Shown piece by piece: positions 44,720-57,235 of a DNA stretch of 64,000 nt. This DNA is from Bactericera cockerelli (taxonomy: Eukaryota; Arthropoda; Insecta; Hemiptera; Triozidae). Where the stretch lies: assembly GCA_024516035.1 (NCBI GenBank), contig CM044961.1:1362020-1426019 (forward strand). The letters run 5' to 3'. Both the position numbers and the translations under genes were made by a program. The notes beneath the pieces were generated by a model. That model did not search any database. It was not told where the DNA came from and saw nothing but the letters and a program-made list of their open reading frames with translations. How positions within the stretch are numbered: the stretch's first letter is position 1; each line of letters begins with the position of its first letter.

Positions 44720-45354
44720 TCAATTATTTACGCATAGATATCACCAAGATGAAGTTTTTCATAGACAATATTTTATCACTAGTTTGTAACTCACTAATTG
44801 ACTAATAGCTTGTAAATATGCTAATTTTATGACACTTTCTTGCAAATTAAACGATTAAAATTAATGTATGCAAATTTTAGCGTTATTATTACCTTCTTCT
44901 ACTATAAACTTCGCAATATTTTTTTTCCCACAATTCTTATTTTACTCTGTCTTATCCCGCTAAACCAGGGTCGACGATATTCTGGTTGAGGTTGCTTGGT
45001 TTTGGCACATTTTTACGGTTGGATGCCCTTTCTAACGAAAACGGTTCTATTTGATTGAACGTCCTGGATTAGGACGGGGGTTATACCCTCCAATAGCAAG
45101 GACATTATAATTATATACGAACAGATAAAATACAAATTAATTTACAATATTGGAAACAATAATTGTAAGAAAAAAAATGGAGAGTAAAAAGTATACACAT
45201 GCCTTAACTAAAGTGCTTTCACCTAACCCTTTATCAATATTGTTACAATTAAATTAACACAGATTGCAATCACAAGAGCTGTATCTCTCCGAATACGAGA
45301 CACGAGATACAAGCTAACCTCGTATGGACTTGATGACGGAGCTGCACTTTCGTA

Positions 45355-45388
<34 letters not shown>

Positions 45389-45540
45389 TATCCATTTATT
45401 TATTTTTTACACTTACATCTTCTACAAACAATGAGGGTATACCCACCTTCAATTTTTTTTATTTATTTATTTAGAAACTCTTTATTAGTAGGTAGAACAT
45501 AATATATACAGACAAACAAACATAATATATATACCTATCA
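44720..45540. other. Intron sequence, no gene seen
   Basis: AT-rich, with a poly-T run at about 45358-45385. Nothing recognisable. Confidence 0.6.
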
Positions 45541-46245
45541 AGCTGTAGGTACCAGGGTCTAGGGTCTAGGGTTTAGGGTGTAGGTACCAGGGTCTGGGGT
45601 CGAGGGTCTGTGTAGGTACCAGGGTCGAGGGTCTAGGGTTAAGGGTGTAGGTACCAGGGTCTGGGTCGAGGGTCTGTGTAGGTACCAGGGTCTGGGTCTA
45701 GGGTCTGTGTAGGTACCAGGGTCTGGGTCTAGGGTTTATTGTGTAGGTACCAGGGTCTGGGTCTAGGGTTTATTGTGTAGGTACCAGGGTCTGGGTCTAG
45801 GGTTTATTGTGTAGGTACCAGGGTCTGGGTCTAGGGTCTGTGTAGGTACCAGGGTCTGGGTCTAGGGTTTAGGGTGTAGGTACCAGGGTCTGGGTCTAGG
45901 GTTTATTGTGTAGGTACCAGGGTCTGGGTCTAGGGTCTGTGTAGGTACCAGGGTCTGGGTCTAGGGTTTAGGGTGTAGGTACCAGGGTCTGGGTCTAGGG
46001 TTTAGGGTGTAGGTACCAGGGTCTGGGTCTAGGGTTTAGGGTGTAGGTACCAGGGTCTGGGTCTAGGGTTTAGGGTGTAGGTACCAGGGTCTGGGTCTAG
46101 GGTTTAGGGTGTAGGTACCAGGGTCTGGGTCTAGGGTTTAGGGTGTAGGTACCAGGGTCTGGGTCGAGGGTCTGTGTAGGTACCAGGGTCTGGGTCTCGG
46201 GTCTAGGGTGGAGGTACCAGGGTCTAGGGTGTAGGGTTCAGGCCC
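45541..46245. repeat. G-rich 30-36-bp minisatellite with telomere-like words
   Basis: The unit is 'taggtaccagggtctgggtc' plus 'tagggtttagggtg', with variants ending 'tctgtg' or 'tttattgtg'. About 22 units lie head to tail. Each carries several GGG runs and a GGTACC palindrome. It is interstitial, between gene 1 exons, not a chromosome end. Confidence 0.95.
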
Positions 46246-46249
46246 AGGG

Positions 46250-47220
46250 TCCTCGTTGTGGCCGCCTAATAAGACCTAAAGTAGAGGCAACCTACATACC
46301 AAATTTCAGCCTCTTTGATATTGAACCTACCAATACATGGAAACAGAGTCTTGTTAGTGACTTCCGCATTTATAAGTAAAGATTTCAAACCATTTTCGAT
46401 TAAAAATAATATTTTTCAATAATAAGTCTGTTTTTTTACGCTTTCCGCTCTTTTCAGTATATTTGAAATGTAAATGATTACAAATTTAATGCTTAATTAA
46501 TTTTACAAACACCTAAGCAACTTGTAGCATGCCGCATGTTGCTTTGTAACCAGTAACAGGTGGTTCGCAAGTATCTGGAGTTTGCATGACAATTTGGAAC
46601 AAATCATATTATCATGGTACATTCTCATAAGAAATTTCAGTGATAAATAACTCAAAGGCTTGTTTTTATATACACAAAAGAAACTCTCGCTTAAAATAAA
46701 AAAGTACGATTTAAATGGATTCATCCTAGAGTTCGTGCAGAAACCGTTACAAAAATTCAAAAGCAACGCGCCATTTTTATCAACGTGCACAAAATGTAAA
46801 CAACTCGGGAAAGCGCATGGCAACGCTGCCATTCTGGAGATCAATAGAGAAACTTTCTAACTTTTTTCCGCTCCGACTTTTTTTCTCCTCCCTCTCCATC
46901 CTGTTTTTATTTTCCATGTGCGTCTTTTTTGTATGTTTTTTTTTTTTTTTCTTTTTTTTTAAATTTTTTTTTTTAAAAGAGAGAACTTACTTACATTACT
47001 GTCCATATGTGATGTCATGGTGGTGGAAGGTTTGATATGGGTGAACCCTTTGATTTTCTGGTTGGTGAAATTTTCATCAAATACAATACTTTCCTTATTT
47101 TAGGATTCGGAATATAAAAAAAGTCTGTGAAAAACTTACAAAAATCTTTTCTTTTTTTTAAAAAAAAAGAAGAAAAAAAAGGAAGATCATTATTTTATTC
47201 AGCTCTCTGTTTCTCTCTCT
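46250..47220. other. Intron sequence, no gene seen
   Basis: Mixed-composition sequence to about 46860, then T-rich runs. Overlapping open frames at 46503-46860 on both strands have no splice context. Confidence 0.5.
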
Positions 47221-47227
47221 GTTGCAG

Positions 47228-47373
47228 GTTTCAGTGGCGGTGAGGAGGATTTCCGACGAGCCATGCTGGTGAAACCCGCCATGAAAAAGAGAAACATCCA
47301 GTCCTCAGGCATTCTAGACCCGGCGGGCACAGGTGGTCAATCCATCAAGAACAAGAAACCTTCTCTGAACTAA
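47228..47373 (+). CDS. Gene 1 exon K: alternative last exon with soluble tail
   Basis: The acceptor 'tctctctgttgcag' at 47227 opens a frame of 48 codons ending in TAA at 47371. Entering in phase 1 from exon I it reads S-FSGGEEDFRRAMLVKPAMK, then KRNIQSSGILDPAGTGGQSI and ends KKPSLN. GC content and codon pattern match exons G-I. It would end a soluble or secreted isoform of about 560 residues counted from exon A. A repeated AATAAA region follows within 140 bp. Confidence 0.85.
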
Positions 47374-47467
47374 ATTGACGCCAAGTAACCGAACTTGTTG
47401 GAAAATCAAGTGTGGAGGCGAAAGTTGTAAAAACATGCGAACTATCATGATCATAGTAAAATATTAT

Positions 47468-47640
47468 CGATGAGTTTGATAAATAAGGAAAAGAAGTTTG
47501 AAAAAAATAAACGATGATTTTGATAAAAAAAAAGTTCGAAAAAAAATCAATGAGGGTGACAAATAAGGAAAAGAATTTTGAAAAAAATAAAAATACTATC
47601 GATGAGTTTGATTTTTAAAAAAATAGTTTGAAAAAACAAA
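47468..47640 (+). repeat. 3'-UTR imperfect repeat carrying AATAAA
   Basis: A ~40-50-bp unit 'atgagtttgataaataagga' plus 'aaagaagtttgaaaaaaata' recurs about four times with deletions. AATAAA is at 47506-47511 and again in later units, so the poly(A) signal region itself is duplicated. Confidence 0.7.
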
Positions 47641-47887
47641 AATACTAATGCACTTTTATAGAAAGCTCGTTTTTAAGGTTTTTCAAAATTATTGAATCAC
47701 TAATTGAAATGGATAGTCTACTAAAAATAAGGTTTTGGAAAATTATTGAATAAAAAAAACAGAATGAATCACTAATGAAAAGCATACTGAAAATAAGAAT
47801 TGTGGATAGTAATCTCCATTAATCAAAAGGTTTAACAGGTCTCAAAAATCTAATGATCGAATAAATTTCAGCCACGATGTCATTATA

Positions 47888-48754
47888 CAGGGTGGGGCAA
47901 AAGTCTGGAAACCCCTGAATAACTTTCGAATGGCTTCTTTGATAAAATTAAAATTTTGTACGGTAAACCGGGGTAATAAGACCTTCTTTAAGATTGGGGT
48001 CGATTTTTATTACCGGCCCCCATGTCGGGGCCAGGGGGGGGCAATTTCATTTTTTCAAATACGAAGCCTCACCTTGCGATACATTTTTGGAAATGTCTTT
48101 AAATAAGAAATACATTGGTGCAAATTTTAATTTTTTAATATTTACTGTTTGCAACTGGCGTCCAACTTTGTGTATGCAGTGTAAAGTCTGGAAACCCCTG
48201 AATATCTTTCGAAAGGGCTTTCTCAGTAAATTTAAAATTGTGTATGGTAATCTTTGGTAATTAGACCTTATTTTAGAAGGGGACCGAATTTTTTTACCGG
48301 CCCCCATGTCAGGGCCAGGGAGGCCAACTTCATTTTTTTTAAATACGAAACCCTACCTTGCGATACATTTTTGGAAAGGTCCAACTACCCCAAATTACCG
48401 TACACAATTTTAAATTTACTGAGAAAGCCCTTTCAATAGATATTAAGGGGTTTCCAGACTTTACTGCATACACAAAGTTGCACTCCATATGCAAACACTT
48501 AATTCTAAAAAAATAAAATTTGCACTAAAGTATTTCTTGTTTAAAACCCTTTCCAAAAATGTATCTCAAGTTGGGGGTTCGTATTTAAAAAAATGAAGTT
48601 GCCCCCCTGGCTACGACAGTGGGGGCCGGTAACAAAAGTCGACCCCACTTTAAAAGAAGGTCTTATTACCCCGGTTAAGCGTACAAAATTTTAATTTTAC
48701 CGAAGAAGCCATTCAAAAGTTATTTAGGGGTTTCCAGACTTTTGCCCCACCCTG
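47888..48754. mobile_element. 867-bp foldback MITE, copy 2
   Basis: It begins CAGGGTGGGGCAAAAGTCTG and ends CAGACTTTTGCCCCACCCTG with TA on both sides. It has the same nested palindrome as 42297-43159, with roughly 10% scattered differences by eye. Confidence 0.9.
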
Positions 48755-48759
48755 TATAA

Positions 48760-49700
48760 CACGTACATAATTAAAGGGATCAGAATAAATACAAAAATAT
48801 TGATGAATAATTTAGTATGTCTTGATTTAACTAACTGTAACACGTATAACATAAAGCTAGGTATAATTATCAGGGGTTTTTTTTACCAACCTGTTCTGTT
48901 ATTTTAATAACTTTTTTTCTTCTCAACGAACGAGTGTGAAAAATTTCAGGAATAATAATTTAAACAATATTTTACATAATTTTTTAATGTTTTTTTTGAA
49001 AAGGAGACCCTTTGAAAACAAGGTTTTCTGCTTATGAACGCGTATTTCTTATGAAAATATGCATGTAAATAGTAGATGTGAATGTAGACACTTCCTATAT
49101 TCACATGAAATTTTCAGGAAATGCGAGAATTAGACATTGTTAAGATTTGACAGTTAAATATTCTCGACTCGTATCTTGAGAGTGAAAATGGTTATTCAGA
49201 AAAACTAATCGGTATTTTGTCAGCCACCTGGTATATTCATAAAGGATTAAATTATTTGACATAATATTTTAATAATTTAACTAGCTTACAATCCCCGTTA
49301 CCTCAGGTTATTAAAATAAATTCCTTTTATAGAAACCCACAGTAGAATTTTTTGCCTATAGGTACTAATGTTTGAACAGAAATATAGAATCTATATAATA
49401 CATACCCTTCTCTCTTTGGTCTAATAATAATACCTACATCTTTCCTTTGATCTGATAATATCCTCATTGAATAATTTTATTTAATATAATTTATTATTTG
49501 TTGAATAAGTACATAATTATATAAATAAATAAACCTTTATTTGGAACAAAAATAATACATACATCAAAACGAAAAGTATACATCAGAACGGCAGATTCCA
49601 ATTCAGCTTATTTGCTGAGGCACCTTTTTTTTCTTTCTTTTTTTACTATAAAAATTAAAAAGTTTCCAGAAATGAGATTAATTTAATATTTGAACAAGAA
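48760..49700. other. Intergenic sequence, no gene seen
   Basis: AT-rich. Nothing recognisable beyond short A/T runs. Confidence 0.6.
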
Positions 49701-49710
49701 GTACCTACTA

Positions 49711-49820
49711 CCGTGCAGTCAAGTGGTTAACGCGTTAGTCTAGTAATCCAGGTAGCGTAGGGATCCGTTGGTTTGAATCCCACCCAGTGCACGAATTTTT
49801 CCTCATTAATTTGAGTTTGT
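49711..49820 (+). repeat. SINE-B, 3'-truncated
   Basis: Head 'cgtgcagtcaagtggttaac' and B-box 'ggtttgaatcccaccc', ending at 'ttaatttgagtttgtcg' before a T run. Confidence 0.8.
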
Positions 49821-49829
49821 CGAATATCG

Positions 49830-50790
49830 ATTTTTTTTTTTTTTTTTGCAGAATAACATGCAATGTACTCTTTTCTATCATCTCGTTGAATATGAAGGAG
49901 AAATACCCCCTACAGTTATGAAAAAAAAATATTTTAGAGTGGAGGAAACCTATAGCATCTACAGCATAGTACTGTAGTATTATTGCTCTCCTGAAAAGTC
50001 AATTTTTGACATAGCATGTTCTTCTACTCACTCATCAGATTGTACTTGTGATCAAGTACAACCCAGACGGCACAGAAAGTGTTTAAAAAGATTTTAAAAA
50101 CACTTATTTTGACAAGATTCAAACATTTTATAAAGCTTATTTTGACAAGGCTTAACATTTTAGAAATACTTCTGTAAGCTTACTACTTCCTCCCCCTGAG
50201 CATTTTATTAAGCTTATTTTTACAAGGTTTTGGAAATTGCATACCTACTTAATAATTAAGGGGCTCCATATTGAATTTCATACCGCCGCGCCGCCATTGC
50301 CCGGGAAAATTTGAAAATTGTGATTTCACAGGTAGGGCCAGGAAATTTTTAAAATTAATTTGGATTTGATGAAAAATATACTATTTCAAGGCAATTTGGT
50401 CTACAATGATGAAAAGCTGTTGATGAAATGCTAACATTAATAAATAAGAAGACAATTTGTGTTTTTCAGTTTTATATTTTTCCATTTTGATGGTAAAAGA
50501 ATTGAAAGCAAAAATATGTAACAAACAAAAACAGAATATAATACATAGAATCGGCAGATAAATTAAGCCAAGTGAACTTAATTAATCTAAATCTATTATA
50601 CATATAGGTAATTAAGAGAGAGATATGCTGAAATGCCATCTTCCTGCCCAGCAGCAGGCTGCCCAAAGACAAAGAATACCAGAACAGAAGTTGAGATTAT
50701 AAAAGATGAAATTAGGAAATAGAACCCCGAAAGAATTTTGACTATAACATGGCATTCATAAAAAAAGAACAGTCTTCCAGAATTTTTTTT
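49830..50790. other. Intergenic sequence, no gene seen
   Basis: Words such as 'aaagcttattttgacaaggc' recur near 50100-50230 and in altered form near 52745-52890, an old dispersed or tandem repeat. No exon is called. Confidence 0.45.
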
Positions 50791-50799
50791 TGTTTGTTT

Positions 50800-51665
50800 A
50801 AAGTGGGTTTAACCTCAATTGCATAGTCATATCATGACCGAGGTTTTACCCTCATTTGCAGGAAACTCACAAACCTGTTACCCACATTAAGCTCACCGGG
50901 CCTGGGTTGGGCCATTTTATTCTGAATTTACTGGGAATAGTACCAGGGAGCCACATTAACCTCACCCAGCCTGATAAAGGCTGTGTATACACATGCCAGC
51001 CTCATATTTTCAATAGAAGGAGAATTATCTGTTTCACAACAACAAAAATGAACCAAAATCTTTGGATTACGGGCAGTAGTCAAATCCTGAATAATGCAAG
51101 CTACTGTTTTAAAAATTAAAATTAATGAACACATTATAGTAAAAAATGTACTAATTACAAGTAAAAAACTGTCTAAATTTGCAACACTTAATACTTCTTC
51201 TTAACTTACAATATTTTTTTTTTTTTTTTTTATGTTATAGCTGGTTGAAGATCCATGAAAAACCCCTGTCCTGATTTGAGATAGTGAGGATGGGAATTTC
51301 ATTCTGAATTTAATGGGAACAGTACCAGCTACCCACATTCACCTCACTCAGCCTGAGTAGGGCTAGATATACCAGCCTCACATTTTCAGAGAACAGATTT
51401 ATTTATTAAAAATAAATAAAAAAATAAAAAAATGGGGGTTGTATACTGAATTTACTGGGAATAGTACCAGCTACCCACATTCACCTCACTCAGCCTGAGT
51501 AGGGCTAGATATACCAGCCTCACATTTTCAGAGAACAGATTTATTTATTTTTAAAAAAATGGGGGTTGTATACTGAATTTACTGGGAATAGTAACAGCTA
51601 CCCACATTAACCTTACTTAGCCTGATAAGGGCTAGAAATGCCTCATTTCAAAGGGAACAGAATTT
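50800..51665 (-). repeat. SINE-D tail and a ~145-bp repeat derived from it
   Basis: 50800-50913 is a SINE-D tail on the minus strand. The block 'gaatttactgggaatagtac' with 'cacattcacctcactcagcc' and 'tataccagcctcacatttt' then recurs at about 50925, 51300, 51455 and 51572. The second and third copies are nearly identical over ~115 bp. Confidence 0.7.
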
Positions 51666-51669
51666 GCTG

Positions 51670-53060
51670 TTTGAAAGAGAAAAAAAAACTGTGAATTGAA
51701 CACAGGATCTTTTGATTATGGAACAGTATAGTCAAATCTTCAATAATGTGAACCTATTAAAAAGCCTTTAGCTAGTCAGTTCTCTGTTTATAGTTGTCTA
51801 GCAAAACACTGGTCTTCTCCCTGTTTAAAATCCCCCAGTCAGACAACTGTTAAGAGTGTGATTCTGATTAAGTGGAATATCTGGAACAGGTTAATCTCCA
51901 GCATTTCCACATACATATTCTGGTTTGACTATAAAACAATGTAAGATATTGTTTAGCTATTGCTTACCCCACTAATTGGAGTGTAAAACTCCCTTATGAT
52001 TAATGCATGGAAATTGGTACACTTTAGAACAGTAAACTTTTTAAAGTAGAGAAAAATTTCTTTTTAGTTACACCCTAAAACTGTGATGTAGGAACTTTAG
52101 AAGAGTCAACTTGTTGGACTTTTATCAGATTTTGTTGGATATAATTATATTGTTAAATCATCAATTTGTAGTCACTTTCACTTATCCCGTGTCAGGTTCA
52201 ATATGTTTGAGGAGGGAGGCAGCTTGAATAGGTTTCTTCAGGTTGAAGCTATGTTGGATTGGATGCACAATACAAGTAAACAGGTGGAAAATATCATGTG
52301 GATTTCCTAAATAGATCATATTTTAAAATCTAGGATCCAGTTTAAAAAGATATTATGTTTGTAGACATATTGACCATCCTGACCTCAGTTGGTCAAAAAT
52401 TGTTCATGCTCTCTAAGGTAAAAGTTTGTAAAGAGCTCCAGAATTCAGTCAGAGCATTGGATCACTAAAATAGAACTATTTTAAGTTACAATAACATAAC
52501 AATACTAATATAACAAATAAATTAAAAGTGTTTTGCGACTTGATAAACTTTTCAGTTATTTAATTTCAAAAATTCAATATGGAGTCCACAGAACATTGAT
52601 GAAGAGAGACATATTGCATACACAGTCACACATTTATCTTTTAAGGCGTTTTCTCTATTCCGATGTCTTGCGAAAAAAAATATTTAAAAAACTTATAAAA
52701 GATTGCGGAAACCTTTCCAAAGTGTTTATAAACCTTGCCTAAGTAAGTCTTCCGCAAACTTATTATTTCATACTTTTTTATACTTTTTTAAATCTTGTGA
52801 AGTAAAGGTTATTTTTACAAGGAAAAATCCATACTTTTTTTATACTTTTTAAACCTTGTGAAGTAAAGCTTATTTTTACAAGGAAAATTCAGAGTCTATA
52901 GAGCTTGTGTAACCTTTTGTGCCGTCTGGGAAGTATCAGTCTTTGGATTTCAATGTCAACCATAGAGACTATAGACCTAACTTTTAAATTCATCCGGCAC
53001 GTTCACTGACCGAGTTTTATAAAACCAGTTTTTTCACGAATTTTGATGAAAACAGGTGTC
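51670..53060. other. Intergenic sequence, no gene seen
   Basis: No splice-consistent open frame. The open frame at 52533-52742 (Lys/Leu-rich) is unsupported. Confidence 0.5.
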
Positions 53061-53089
53061 TATGCTTTTTATTGATCTTGAATTCTACT

Positions 53090-53430
53090 TCCTTATTCAG
53101 CCTCAACTTGATTCCTATTTCATCATACATAATCTATTTCCTTTTAATGTGTGTGCGAGTATTTATTTGTCCTAGACAAATACAGATCGGTCCCACACAA
53201 ATATACATCGATATGTCGATTATTAAATCGATTTGTCGACTATTTATTCCTGTAATCGATAAATTTGATTCTTATTTCATTCTACAGAAATTTTCCTTTT
53301 AATGCGTGTAATTATTTGTCCTAGACAAATACACAGTTCGGTCTCACACAAATATATATCACTTCCTCTATTATAGTCGATTTATCGACTAACAAATTCT
53401 AGTATTTAATCGATAAATTTAATATCGATG
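53090..53430. repeat. Diverged ~180-bp direct duplication rich in TCGA/ATCGAT
   Basis: 'tccttttaatg.gtgt', 'atttgtcctagacaaataca', 'tcggtc.cacacaaatata' and 'aatcgataaattt' occur in the same order twice. Many self-complementary ATCGAT and TCGA words lie in between. Confidence 0.75.
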
Positions 53431-53831
53431 GATAACGATGAATCGTTTTATCGTGATCATCAATACTATTTTCTCTGGCTACTATTTCTATTTTCAAAGA
53501 ATTTTTTCTTCTTATCTCTTTTATGTTTTTTTTTTTTTAATTTTTCAGTCTATTTTCTTGTATATTTACATTTCCAATGATTGTGATCCCTGTGATTTTT
53601 CTTTTCTATACACACTGTATCTTTTCTTCAATGTGAACCTATTTGCAAAGTAGATCATACGGATATAATGGTAACTGTTCGATAAGTTGGATTTGAAAAT
53701 TTCTTACGAAATCTCCATTATTTGAAATACATTTCAGTTATTAATTGCTGTATTTTAGAGTTTGAAAACCAAAATACACTACTTGTACTCGTACCTACTT
53801 TTCAGGAATCTTCTGAAACAGGAATGTTTCA

Positions 53832-53922
53832 GTTCATAGAAATCGAATCCAAGAAACAGCATCGAATTCAACTCATCGAAATCGAATCCAAGAAACAGCA
53901 TCGAATTCAACTTATCGAATGA
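53832..53922. repeat. 42-bp direct duplication
   Basis: 'gaaatcgaatccaagaaaca' followed by 'gcatcgaattcaact' occurs twice in a row with one difference. Confidence 0.9.
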
Positions 53923-54344
53923 TTACCCATATAATTTTGTTACCACTATTTTTAAACTTCATTCCCCCAAAACTGATAGGTTAAGCTGAGGAAGAGTAGG
54001 CTCGTCCTCTTAGTTTTTATACAAAAGTTGATGGGTACAAAATGGGTGCGAAAGGGTTGAACTAGAGGTACTAAGGTACAAAGTAGAGTCGTAATTTTAA
54101 TTAATTTATTATTTTTATAACCTTAAAATATCATGTCTTTTTAAATAACTCCCTAAAAAATATACAGGGTGGTCGCAAATTCGTCATCACCCTGTTTACA
54201 TTGTTAGATGTGAAACTCTAATGAGGGATGTTACAGTTAGAGTTAAAGTTGGCTCACCTTATTCAATCAGAGTTTTGTCTCCGTGCTGTAATGCGTAGTT
54301 CAGAGGGACAATTTTTTCAACAACAAAATAAATTGGTGACGGAC

Positions 54345-54450
54345 TTGTAATCAGAGGTCGGTAGTTCAAGACCCAAGTGAAGCAAATATTTATTAAAGCG
54401 ATTTCGTTTAGTTGTGATATCACGATTGTGATTAACACAATTAATATGAT
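54345..54450 (+). repeat. SINE-E, 5'-truncated
   Basis: 'gacggacttgtaatcagagg', 'cggtagttcaagacccaagt' and tail 'agttgtgatatcacgattgt'. Confidence 0.65.
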
Positions 54451-54459
54451 AACTAACTA

Positions 54460-55510
54460 ATATTATAAAAGGGTCGACAATGCTTTAACTTTAGTAAATC
54501 AACTCTTAAACTAAGCAGAATAGTCTGTCTCTTGAGGAGTGACAACCCTGTTAACTCTAACTGTCACATAATATGTGTGGGTAGATAGCTAAACATGGTA
54601 AGAGATAAAAAAAAAAAGATCATTAGATTTAAAATGTCTTTTTTTCGACATGAATTGAATACCTAATAATAAGTCTGTAATAACAGAGTTTCAGAGGGAA
54701 CTGGTTACATTGTTCATCATACAATCCAATCCAATACTGTATGTATACAGTACGAATCCAATCCAATACGAGTAAGAATCCAATCAATAATTAACTAAAA
54801 ATTAAACAAAACAAAAAAATGTCACCATCATCATCATTGAAATGTCACCCACAAAATGATATTTCAATCTAGTTTACCTATACATATACAAGGAGGCTAA
54901 TAATAGATAAGATATATTTATTCACAACAATTAGTTGTAGTTTACAATAAGTTTACAAAAAAATCAATAGAAATAATATTAAAATTAACAAGAGAACCCA
55001 GAACCAAGTTTTTCTTTGTCTCTTATCACTTTTTGTCATCTACCCACAGATATATCATCTACTTTTCTTTTCTTAAAATTACCTCCCAATACTTCAAACT
55101 TACAAACTTACATGGATATGACTAAATTTAAAAATAAAATAGTATTTTAAATAAAAATACCTACGAGTATCAAGAGATGATGCATAAAATTATTAAGTTA
55201 TGTTTTGTGTCCATAATTTTATTTTATTTAAAAAACTAGAAAAAATATTTTATTATAAGAGAAGAATTAATTTTTTTAAATCAATATTAAGGGTGTTTGG
55301 TGTAAAATGTGATAAAATATAATGAAAAAATTAATATGATAGCAGATTATTATTATTATAAACCAACCAATGTCGAAACCTCAACCCTGAGGAAAAGGTT
55401 GAGCAATGCCAACCCGAGTTGAGAAAAGGTAAAGTGAAAAAAGAAGAAGATTTTAAAATTCAAATGCTTCAATGGATTAACTATAGTTAATAACTTACAC
55501 AGTTAGATAA
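54460..55510. other. Intergenic sequence, no gene seen
   Basis: AT-rich. Nothing recognisable. Confidence 0.55.
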
Positions 55511-55512
55511 GG

Positions 55513-55702
55513 GACCGACCTCACTAGCTTGATGGATAAGGCGGCGGACTAGTGATCTGGAGGTCGGTGGTTCAAGTCCCAAGTTAAGCAAAAATTTGAA
55601 ATCGGACCAAAAAAATATTTTTTTACAAAAACGAACACAATTATTGGTAAAGCGAGTTGTGATATCACGATTGTGAACAACAAAAATATGATAACTTAAC
55701 TT
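55513..55702 (+). repeat. SINE-E (tRNA-derived), reference copy
   Basis: The head reads 'accgacctcactagcttgat', 'ggataaggcggcggactagt' and 'gtggttcaagtcccaagt', with A- and B-box spacing like a tRNA. The tail is 'gcgagttgtgatatcacgat' and 'atatgataacttaact'. Confidence 0.75.
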
Positions 55703-56249
55703 GGTTAGCAAAGGGATAAGTTTCAAGCCTAGAAGCTTTAACAATTCCTTTGTAATGCGGAGGGTATGAGTTCGAATCCTTAGTTGGGCGAACTTTTACA
55801 ACAGAATATTTCTGCTATGAAATGATGCACTAAAGTTGGTAACTTTATCATTCTACTATCAGGATACAATGACCTATTTTTACGTTTTTGTGGACTTCAT
55901 TAGTGGATAAAGAATTCCCAATTATTCTTTTAATTTACTAAACTTTTTATTAACTTTACAGAAATTTAACAGAAATTTCGTATACATACAATACCCTTAA
56001 AATCTATTATAATATACAAATTATGAAATAAATTAATTTTATATACGAAAATGATGTTCTTATTTTCTTATACAGGTAACGAGGACTTTTTTGGCTCTGT
56101 ACTTTGGATGTCGGGGCCTACCCTAGCCTCGTGAGGACAATTTGGGGTAGTTGTAGAATGGGGAACGAACAGTGGCGGCATTACGAGATTGATGATTAAT
56201 GGCATTATTTTAGGGTGTGATGATATCTCGTATATCATCACACCCAAAA

Positions 56250-56558
56250 GCGCGCGATTAGCTCAGTGGTTAAACATTCGCTTGCCATGCAGAAGGGCCC
56301 GGGTTCGATTCCCCGTGCCGACAAAAATTTGTATTCTTAATTTGGTTAGTACTGTTTGTAAGGGATACCTTCCTGTGCGCTCGTGTTGAAACAACTCCTC
56401 AGCATTGGGAAGTATTGTGTCACTTCTCGCCCATCAGAGGGGAGGCATACTACGGGATGGGTAGGGTTCAACACAGACCTCAAGAGTCTACAGTAGCTCC
56501 TGTTTCATGGCTACGAAATAAAAACGGCTATGAAGCACTCATCTTTAAAAAAAAAAAA
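56250..56558 (+). repeat. SINE-F, full length, tRNA-Gly-like head
   Basis: The head 'cgcgattagctcagtggtta', 'cgcttgccatgcagaag' and 'gggcccgggttcgattcccc' resembles tRNA-Gly (GCC anticodon in the right place), but the acceptor ends do not pair, so it is a SINE. The body runs to 'atggctacgaaataaaaacg' and a poly-A tail at 56550. Confidence 0.85.
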
Positions 56559-56805
56559 AAAAATTGGAATATGATGGTTGGTTGGAGATATAATGCATAA
56601 ACATTAGTTCTCGTAATATCGATGCTACCTACTAAAAATTGTGACATAATAATACCAATAACTAGCTCTTAAAGTCCTCATCAACAGAGTCTTATCAGAA
56701 AGACATAATAATATTATTGTGTCTTATATCACAGACAAAATTGTCCATGATAAGATCATAGCGTTTGATTACGGAGACCAAATGTCATCATCAGCTGTTG
56801 TCAAA

Positions 56806-56850
56806 CTGTTGATGGCGCGTTGTGTACATCGGTTCTCGTAGGATCAAAGT
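56806..56850 (+). repeat. SINE-D head fragment
   Basis: 'gttgatggcgcgttgtgtac' and 'atcggttctcgtaggatcaa', cut soon after. Confidence 0.6.
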
Positions 56851-57119
56851 TGTCAGCACCTCCCTCAGTTTGGCTGCCTCTGATTTATGACGTCACACAA
56901 TTCCATTAACAGCTTTTGTAAATTTATTGTGAAAATAAGCAGTAGCACTGAAGAACTTATTTGCGAGCTATGAAAGATTAATTTTCAGATTATTTATGAC
57001 TAACCGAACACGTGCTTAGCTTCAATTATCGAAAATAAACAGACCTAATTCTATTTATGTCAAGGAAAATCTAAATTGGTTCAGCTCTAAATTAAAAATT
57101 GGTTTCAAATATAATTGAT

Positions 57120-57235
57120 TTTCAATTTGAAAATAATGTTGTGAGTTTCAATTTGAAAATTATGTTGTGAGTTTCAATTTGAAAATTATGTTGTGAGTTT
57201 CAATTTGAAAATTATGATTTGTGCTTAAATTTCCA
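57120..57235. repeat. 26-bp tandem repeat (4 units)
   Basis: The unit is 'gtgagtttcaatttgaaaat' plus 'tatgtt'. The half-unit 'tttcaatttgaaa' is nearly palindromic. Confidence 0.9.

Noticed and set aside
45541..46245. Telomere
   Set aside because: TTTAGGG words occur only as part of a longer 30-36-bp unit and the array is internal to a gene.
56258..56325. tRNA-Gly gene
   Set aside because: Good A and B boxes, but the acceptor stem does not pair and the sequence continues into a repeated SINE body with an A tail.
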